Source of the DNA: Cyathus striatus
Taxonomy: Eukaryota > Basidiomycota > Agaricomycetes > Agaricales > Nidulariaceae
Direction: 5' to 3'
Assembly (NCBI GenBank): GCA_025738555.1
Contig: JAOVFP010000008.1
Location: forward strand, 1,674,001-1,738,000
DNA length: 64,000 bases
The translations under genes were made by a program, and so were the position numbers. The notes beneath the pieces were generated by a model. That model did not search any database, was not told where the DNA came from, and saw only the letters and a list, made by a program, of their open reading frames with translations. Below, piece by piece: positions 57,360-64,000 of the stretch (positions are counted from its first letter, which is position 1; every line of letters starts with the position of its first letter).

Positions 57360-59315
57360 CCGTTAGGATATATTTTCAAGTTGGTTTATTATCTGAGCAG
57401 TAGTTCCACGATGCGCTTACTTTTGCTGCAGTACAATATATGAGAATATGCAAATTTTTGCTATATTAAGCACTATTCACTTCCGGTTAAAAGCATTTCA
57501 TGAAACACTCATGTATACTTAAGCCGGGGCACGGTTACAGTCCGATTAAAGCATGGCAGAAATAAAGTGCTATACGTCAAGCGCAGGAGGCGGATAGTGC
57601 AGCGAGCCAGAACCCTCCAGAACCACGCCTCTGGTGATATATGTTGTTTTCTATATATATATATATAAGTCAAGGCGTCTATACAAGAAGTCCGTACGCA
57701 TTGTTATTATTGGTACTAAAAGCACATATAATTGATAAACAGAACGTAACAATTTTTCCTTTAATGACAATGTAAAAGCTTATGTAAAGTCCTTACATTT
57801 TCAAATGTCTCGTCTCGAATGGAAAATGACTCAGGACAACGATATATATTATCTATTTAGATCCTGCATTTATAGCCACGTCTAAACCTGCACACAAACA
57901 TAATGTACACGTTGTGATTATTACATACTGTATTAAAGCTGTTTTAGACGAATAGGAAGCTTGAAGTAACACCGCACCGAAAGTAGGCAAGTATACTTGT
58001 CCCCTTTAACCCATAGTAAGTACATCTATATTAGGTGCTCAACGTTCAATATGCGGGACGTGTATTCACAAATTTATCGGCAGGCAGGTTCATTAATTTG
58101 TCTAGGTGAAACAATTATGTATATTCATTGTCTTTGGTACTGCTAATACGACACTGTTGTAGAGACCGTAATCGAAGCGACAACGTGCAAGATCCGAGCT
58201 GAATATCCTTATTACTCTCACTTTATAAATGCAAAACTTGTGAACAGGTTATTATTAATAACAATAAGACATAAGACACTTGGGGCTAAACAATCATAAG
58301 AGAGAAATTCTACGGAGGTTGGTTGTGGTAATTATCATTTCCTTTATTGACTCAAGTAATCAACAAGGATTAATCTTTCAGTTGCGATAGGGAGTGGAAG
58401 AAGGTCATTAATCACAGAAATATTGTGCCAGTCATCGGTGGCTTTACAGTCAATTTTTATTATCTAGTACCTGCATTTGTATATGTACCAAGTGCATAAA
58501 CGTGAATATTAGTCGCAATAGTCCCAATGTTCAGCAGTGGAAATATGGGTGTATTTACTAAGCGGTATTTCAATATGAGAAAATGTTCAGAATTACATTC
58601 AAAAATTATGATGAATCTCGTTCAGAAACAAAACCGCATTATATACATATGCAGTAGAAAGAGATTCCACACGCGCCTTAATACGAAGAGAACATTGAGC
58701 AGTGCTTTGTCAGTGAGGACTGTAGCTGTTACTTGGAGACTTAGTGTGCTAAGGGGTGGTGGATCCTACACTGGCTGGCAGATCTAATTTACACGATGTT
58801 ATGTTCAAGCTGGGGTCTTTTACTAACAGAGGGAAGTGATAGCTAGCACTTTTAAGGCCATTTTTGCTATGCAGCAGTTCTATTAGCAGCTTTTGGTGTA
58901 AGGCCGCCTCAGGCTAGCAAGATATAGGTAAATCGGTCTCTATATCAAGGCGCCAATCTAAATTGGGGGTGTCTTAGTACGTGTCCTGCGCCTTAGCGTA
59001 ACCTTATTAGTACTTTATAGCATTTAAACACCATGCCGACTGTGCCCGTGGCATCGTGTAACTCTCCATATACTTATCACGGTGAGAACGGAGTACAGCC
59101 GGGCTGCACTGCCACGAATTAGCCACGAGTCAAGAGTGACGCATCAAGAAGTTGCTGTGTGTCGGTTTCTATATAGAGCTACAGCGCTTATAACAAATAT
59201 CAAAGGGAAGTCGATTTAGAAGGCCCATTAACATGTAACATTGCCTCTCTGCACGAATATTTAAGAATGTGAAATCATTCTTGCGCTTCCTTCATTTTCA
59301 AACCGCCCCCCTGAA
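57360..59315. other. AT-rich spacer between the two kinase-like genes
   Basis: No gene supported. A short (TA)n run lies at about 57650-57665. The last 100 bp (about 59260-59315, ACGAATATTTAAGAATGTG, pyrimidine-rich before ATG) match the region before kinase A (about 56070-56127), which shows that the promoters were duplicated too. Confidence 0.5.
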
Positions 59316-60606
59316 ATGTCTAACATGTATATTCGTGCCAATAGCGAACACCCAGTACGTCAATTTTAACTGGAAGCAAGTCGTTTAACTAACAGCTTGA
59401 ATTATAGTCTCTAGCACTAATGTCGTATTGTCATAAAGAGCACGTCATAGATTTCGAGCGAATAAAAGAGCCCGAGTCATTTAACTACATTTTTATGAAT
59501 ACTTACTCTGAATTGATGGAGGGAGAATTGGATGGTAATGTCGTCGTCGTTAAGACGTGGTCAAGGGGCTTATCTTTGGATACGAACGCTAAAAAAAAGT
59601 TGGTGGCGGTGAGTGGCACTACTACCATTTCCCCTGACGGGTCGATTAACAATTAACAGAGAGTTTCGGATAAACTACGAGGATGGATGAAAGCTAGTGC
59701 CCATAGGAATATTGCAAAAGCAATTGGAATTGCTCCTGGATTTAGTCCTCTACCTGCTCTGGTTATGCCCAAGTATAAAAATGGAAATATTTTCAACTAC
59801 CTGCAGGCAAATCCAAAAGCTAGTGTTATTAATTTGGTACGATCAACATATCATTCATGTCACTGGTAATGCCACTAACTGACGCTTGTCTTTCAACTAC
59901 ACCAGCTATGCGACGTAGCCAGTGCTTTGAATTACATGCATAGCCGAACACCACCAATAACTCACGGGAAGATGAGAGCTGTAAGTCATCGCTCTGGTAT
60001 GGAACAATATCAATTGATATAACGGCTCAATTTTCATAGTCAAATATCTTAATAAGTGACACAGGGGAAGCTTGTATAACAGACATTGGACTGGGCTCTA
60101 TTTTCCTCCCTGGACAACTAGAGATGACAACGGATACAATTCAAGATGCCAGATGGACAGCACCCGAAGTAATTTTACATGAAGGTGGAGAATTGTCCTA
60201 TGATCGGTGCGCTGCAGACGTATATAGGCTTGGAATGACTATACTCGAGGTTTGCCACTTATCTCTGTTCATTTCTCATATGGTATAACGTCCTCTTCCT
60301 CGATCTACATTATAGGTGTACAGTGGTAAAGTCCCGTATGCGCACATCCGAAATCCTGCATTGGTGATCAATGCTATTGTTAGCGGTGCCCGGCCTCCTA
60401 AAGAAGCTTGTTCGGCTGTGGTGTCAAACTATATTTGGAATCTTATGGAGCAATGCTGGGCTCATGAGGTGGATAATAGGCCTGCTATGAACCTTGTTAT
60501 GGTCTGGTTGGAATCTCTGGTTGGATTAGAGATAGCAGAGAGGATGATAACATCTTTTAAATCTCCTTTCGTGATGCAGAAGTTGCAGCTTACAGTTTGT
60601 ATATGA
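59316..60606 (+). CDS. TKL-like pseudokinase B
   Basis: Six exons (59316-59354, 59408-59608, 59660-59836, 59906-59980, 60040-60249, 60316-60606) join perfectly to 330 residues, with introns of 51-69 nt. Domain order equals that of pseudokinase A: YSELMEGELDGNVVVVKTW, HRNIAKAIG, VMPKYKNGNIFNYL, LCDVASALNYMH, loop PITHGKMRASNILIS (HRD as HGK), DIG, RWTAPEV (APE kept), ADVYRLGMTILEVYSGKVPY, and C-lobe MEQCWAHEVDNRPAM. The catalytic Asp is again replaced, so it is predicted to be catalytically weak or dead. The exon-intron layout matches A, so the two arose by tandem duplication 3.2 kb apart. An intact frame under such divergence argues for selection. Confidence 0.85.
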
Positions 60607-61429
60607 TGTTAAAGATTGCTGGAGGTAAACTCAACTTTGACACAACAGCTGCCATCTAGATTCCAGTGCTATAAATGGTTGACTTCTTAATGTACCTTAG
60701 TGCTACAGTTACGTAACTTCTACTACAATAAAGATCTAAGCGCTTAACTCTATTGATAAGACGGCTAGACCTCGCAAGGCTTGACGCCGGGCGCCAGTCG
60801 AGTCAGTCAACAGCACGGATCATTGTTGATGTTAAAAATTGCTCTCCATGTGGACAAGATTAAAACAGCATCGTGCTCACCACGTGCAGTTACAGTACTT
60901 AAGAGTCTAGATCTCACGAAGCGTTATTATACATGCTTTCATGAAAAACTTAGCGGCCCGTAGCGCCTTCGCGTGGATGATGATTAGACTCATCATCATC
61001 TTCGATCAAAAAATTACTACTGCTGTACTTTGCATAAGTACAATTAGTTGAAACTTAGGCTTCGGAGTGCAATAGATGAGCATACAGCTTTTATTCATCT
61101 CGACTCAGTGACGCCGCGTAATACAACAGGTAGTATGCAGTTGCCGGTGAGAGGTGAAACGATGAAAGGTCCACATGCCAAGACAATGCTTATCACACAA
61201 ATGTGTCTGATACATCTACATACTTGTGATGGCGCTTAGTTTGACATAGGCACTCAACCAATGGAGGCTGCAAGTGTCAGAATCCAAATAGTACGGAACT
61301 AGTACGTGGTATACGGTGACAAACGGGTACATCCTCATCCTCATACCAGTGCCCCAACATTATAAGCCTCAAAGCTTCAGCTAAGCTTCGTAGACAGGCT
61401 GCACGGAGAGAAATGAACCTATCATAATG
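60607..61429. other. intergenic, no supported gene
   Basis: Short incidental open frames. A block near 60730-60790 (AAGCGCTTAACTC...CCTCGCAAGGC) resembles 50230-50290. Confidence 0.35.
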
Positions 61430-62960
61430 CAGGAATCGCGGAAATAAGTAATGCATTCCCAATGATCGTATGTATGCATGGTACGAACGTTCTTATTTCT
61501 GAAGGCTTGTGAAGATATTTTACACCTGGTGTTCGTGCAATGTCTGGGAAAAATCGAAGTAGTGCGGAGATCTGAGAACATGATGTACGAAGCAAAGGAG
61601 AGACATTTTCCAGCGACTGAGAAAAATAAACCTCAGAGGCCTGAAAATTCCACAGAATGAATTATGCATACCGCTGGCTACAAATGTTATAGACTCACGA
61701 AGTAGATAATGCATCTATACTTACCTATGGATACCGAGCCAAAAGTGTATAACATTAGAAATCTTTATCAAACACAACGAAAACATAATCAGACTTTTAT
61801 GAAAAGCAGTTCACAGCATTTTAAAGGAACGTCTCTTAGACAGTGTCATTTTATACGCTTATTTTGAGCATATTAAGTAGCCCTAGGATCATCACTGACA
61901 TCAAGAGTCAAGAGACTACGGAAATAAGTAGTAGTGCATGTCTGTTCAACTGGAAAGCATACATACTACGAAAGATTTTTTTCTGAACATATTATGGCGA
62001 AATTCCATTCTTATTACTATTCACTTACTAACGTGTTCGATTTATTAAGTACTTGATTAATGGAGAAAGTCGCCGAAGTATGTGATGTACGAACCGAACG
62101 GGGACATTCTCCAGCATGTAAAGCATTTACTGTATACATCAAAGATAGCTTCATGGACTTCATGGACTTGAATTGAGCCTGCTAAAAGAACGTTTTGCAG
62201 TCCAGATATTACGGAAATAATACGAGTACTTGATGTCAATGTTTAGACGTATAGCTGAGGATGTAACGTCTGGTTTCAACTGCATATTCCGAATGAAGTA
62301 GGCTATACGCTTAGATTTCACCTGCGAGTCCTAAGCATTTATACATCTATGATAATTTCATTGACTTTATAGACCTGCATTGAGCATGTTAAATGAACGT
62401 GTCGTAGTCCAGAGATTACGGAAGTATGTAACGAGTATTTGATTTCAATCTTTAGACATATGACTGAGGATGTTACTTACCGTTTCGACTGCAGGTTCAT
62501 GAAGTAGGCATTCTACTACACGCTAAGATTACACCTTAGGTCCCTCCATCACTGAGCGTCAGAACTTCTCAGTTACTGCGGTTTCATGAATATACATACT
62601 CTTCGATTACTACATCCAGTTCACCGAGAATACCGTCACATGTGTATAAACTGAGCTGTAAATGTTTCCAGGTGCTGTGTACAAAATACCTGAGGCAGGT
62701 TTGGGGAGAATCCATATAGTATGAGTAGGTAATACTACGTTATTTACGAAGCCGTACGAGGATAGACGAGGACATTCTCCAAAATTAAAAACGTTTATCA
62801 ATTATTATTAGATAAACTTTGCAGACCTGCATTGTACCTGCCAAATAAACGTTTCACTGTCCAGCGACTACGGAAATATGTAACACATATCTGATTTTAG
62901 TCATTAATGTATACACACAGAGGATGTTTCACTTTCAGGTCCTGCGTGTTCAGCGACATC
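61430..62960. repeat. degenerate long-unit repeat array
   Basis: Blocks recur in fixed order: GGGGACATTCTCCAGCATG-type at about 61600, 62100 and 62770; then GAACGT...GTCCAGAGATTACGGAA-type at about 62190, 62395 and 62850, with a weaker ACTACGGAAATAAGTAG at 61915; then GAGGATGT at 62260, 62467 and 62923. Spacing varies (about 200-480 bp), so units of different length were lost or shortened. No coding potential. Function unknown. Confidence 0.55.
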
Positions 62961-64000
62961 ATTCATGAACATACATAATGCACGTGAATGATATATCAAG
63001 AGGGTGTGCGTATAGTGTCACTGTGGGCAACGGTGTGCGCATTAGACTTGCGGAACACATCTGACGTTCTCCCGGCAGTGCCATACTTCCAAGTTCTTAC
63101 TTCCGCTTCAACTCCGCTTCATCCTTGGACCTTCGAGAGGTTTCAGCCTTCAGGGGCATATAGGAGTGTTGGACAGCCATACGGCGTATTACTACGATTA
63201 CGCTTCCTAAAAATCGAAGGTGAACGAACGATGACCCTCATGTAGTGACTCGGAGAAATTGAACACCACCCCATTTCTTTTGTTCAGAAAACGTTCGAGC
63301 CTACCTTGTGTATTGCTATGGTTGCAACTTGCAAGTTCAATAGGCCGTTGGAAACAGATATACGCCGCACGGATACTGTCGAGTTCTTGTTTTCGGACAA
63401 GGCGCTGCGGCTACGTCTGGCTACGTAGCCTATTTCGCCATAAGTACGTCAGAACGTGGCCTTCGGTATTAATTCATGACCGTGGGCGTTAAGTGGGCGT
63501 TGATATCGCTGATGGGCACACGGAATGTAATCTTGTAGGCGTGTTATTTATGGCTGTATATTCTTGTTGGTCCGATAGGCGTGATAGCTTACATTAGCGA
63601 CACCATCACGTGACAGTTTGGTTGGGATTCGGGGCGTCGGCTGTGTGGAGAGGCTCTTTGTTCTCTTCCCCCGCAGGTCCTCGCACATATCGCTCAACGA
63701 AGGCAAGAAGTATCCTCAACCGTCCAAGCTCAAGCTGGTAGGCGACGCATTCGTCTGCTGTGAGCTGGGGTGTGTTGCAAGAAGTTGACCAGAGAAAAGA
63801 GAGAGGTAACTGCCCGAAGGTGAGGGAACTAACTGACCGGGTTCCATATCTTGCTGGCGTACTGACTTTTCATCGATTTTATAGGGTTCCAGAATATTTT
63901 CTACAACACCAACATATCAATTAACGAACGCTATTTTGTTTGCATTTTGCACGTTTTTAGGCTTTGACATTACGCTTTACGCATTGCACCGTCACGTCTC
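62961..64000. other. window end, no supported gene
   Basis: Two modest plus-strand open frames (62988-63245 and 63259-63492) show no recognisable domain. A gene that starts beyond the window cannot be excluded. Confidence 0.3.

Overview
The window looks like an AT-rich, repeat-laden accessory region of a filamentous basidiomycete (Agaricomycetes) chromosome. Genes have many short introns (about 48-65 nt, GT...AG, some exons only 7-15 nt). The families seen are typical of mushroom genomes: STAND/NLR proteins with WD40 or TPR arrays, fungal AAA ATPase, F-box protein, GH35 beta-galactosidase, metacaspase, HMG-box factor, TKL-like pseudokinases and 'DDE-1' transposases. No bacterial, organellar, tRNA, rRNA or CRISPR signals were found. 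All calls come from reading the sequence and recalling families; no database search was run.

0-17 kb is a graveyard. Copies of a degenerate roughly 1-kb unit flank a host membrane-protein gene that transposons have split. A pogo/Tc1-like element (1694-9325, TA target duplication) encodes a Ulp1 (C48) protease domain followed by a DDE transposase. That element was itself invaded by a MULE-like element (1946-3295, 9-bp duplication) and by an element with a 6-bp duplication (7245-9000). A fourth element (9576-10375, TA duplication) hit the next host segment. Removing the insertions plus one target copy each rejoins the host reading frame in register at both sites, which defines the element ends precisely.

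17-33 kb holds two NLR-type genes. The first is NACHT plus WD40 (17147-20774); it has an in-frame TGA and a solo LTR in its 3' end. The second is NB-ARC plus TPR (29753-32463) and is intact. Both carry nearly identical tandem repeats. Between them lie an HMG-box gene, two small multi-exon genes of unknown function and several small elements.

33-47.5 kb is the most ordinary stretch: an AAA+ ATPase, a rhodopsin-like integral membrane protein, a large GH35 beta-galactosidase with about 28 exons and one apparent frameshift, and a divergently transcribed F-box gene. A second copy of the 6-bp-duplication element sits at 36372-37518.

47.5-64 kb is mostly non-coding. It contains a relic of a metacaspase 3' end, a Helitron/PIF1 helicase fragment, an apparently intact type I metacaspase (52957-55378), two tandem kinase-like genes that both lack the catalytic-loop Asp, and a degenerate repeat array.

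Recurring themes are nested TA/6-bp/9-bp transposons, CGA-to-TGA nonsense changes in mobile and NLR genes (consistent with CpG deamination of methylated repeats), and NLR/metacaspase/pseudokinase genes that in fungi are linked to non-self recognition and programmed cell death. Whether these last genes work together here is inference.
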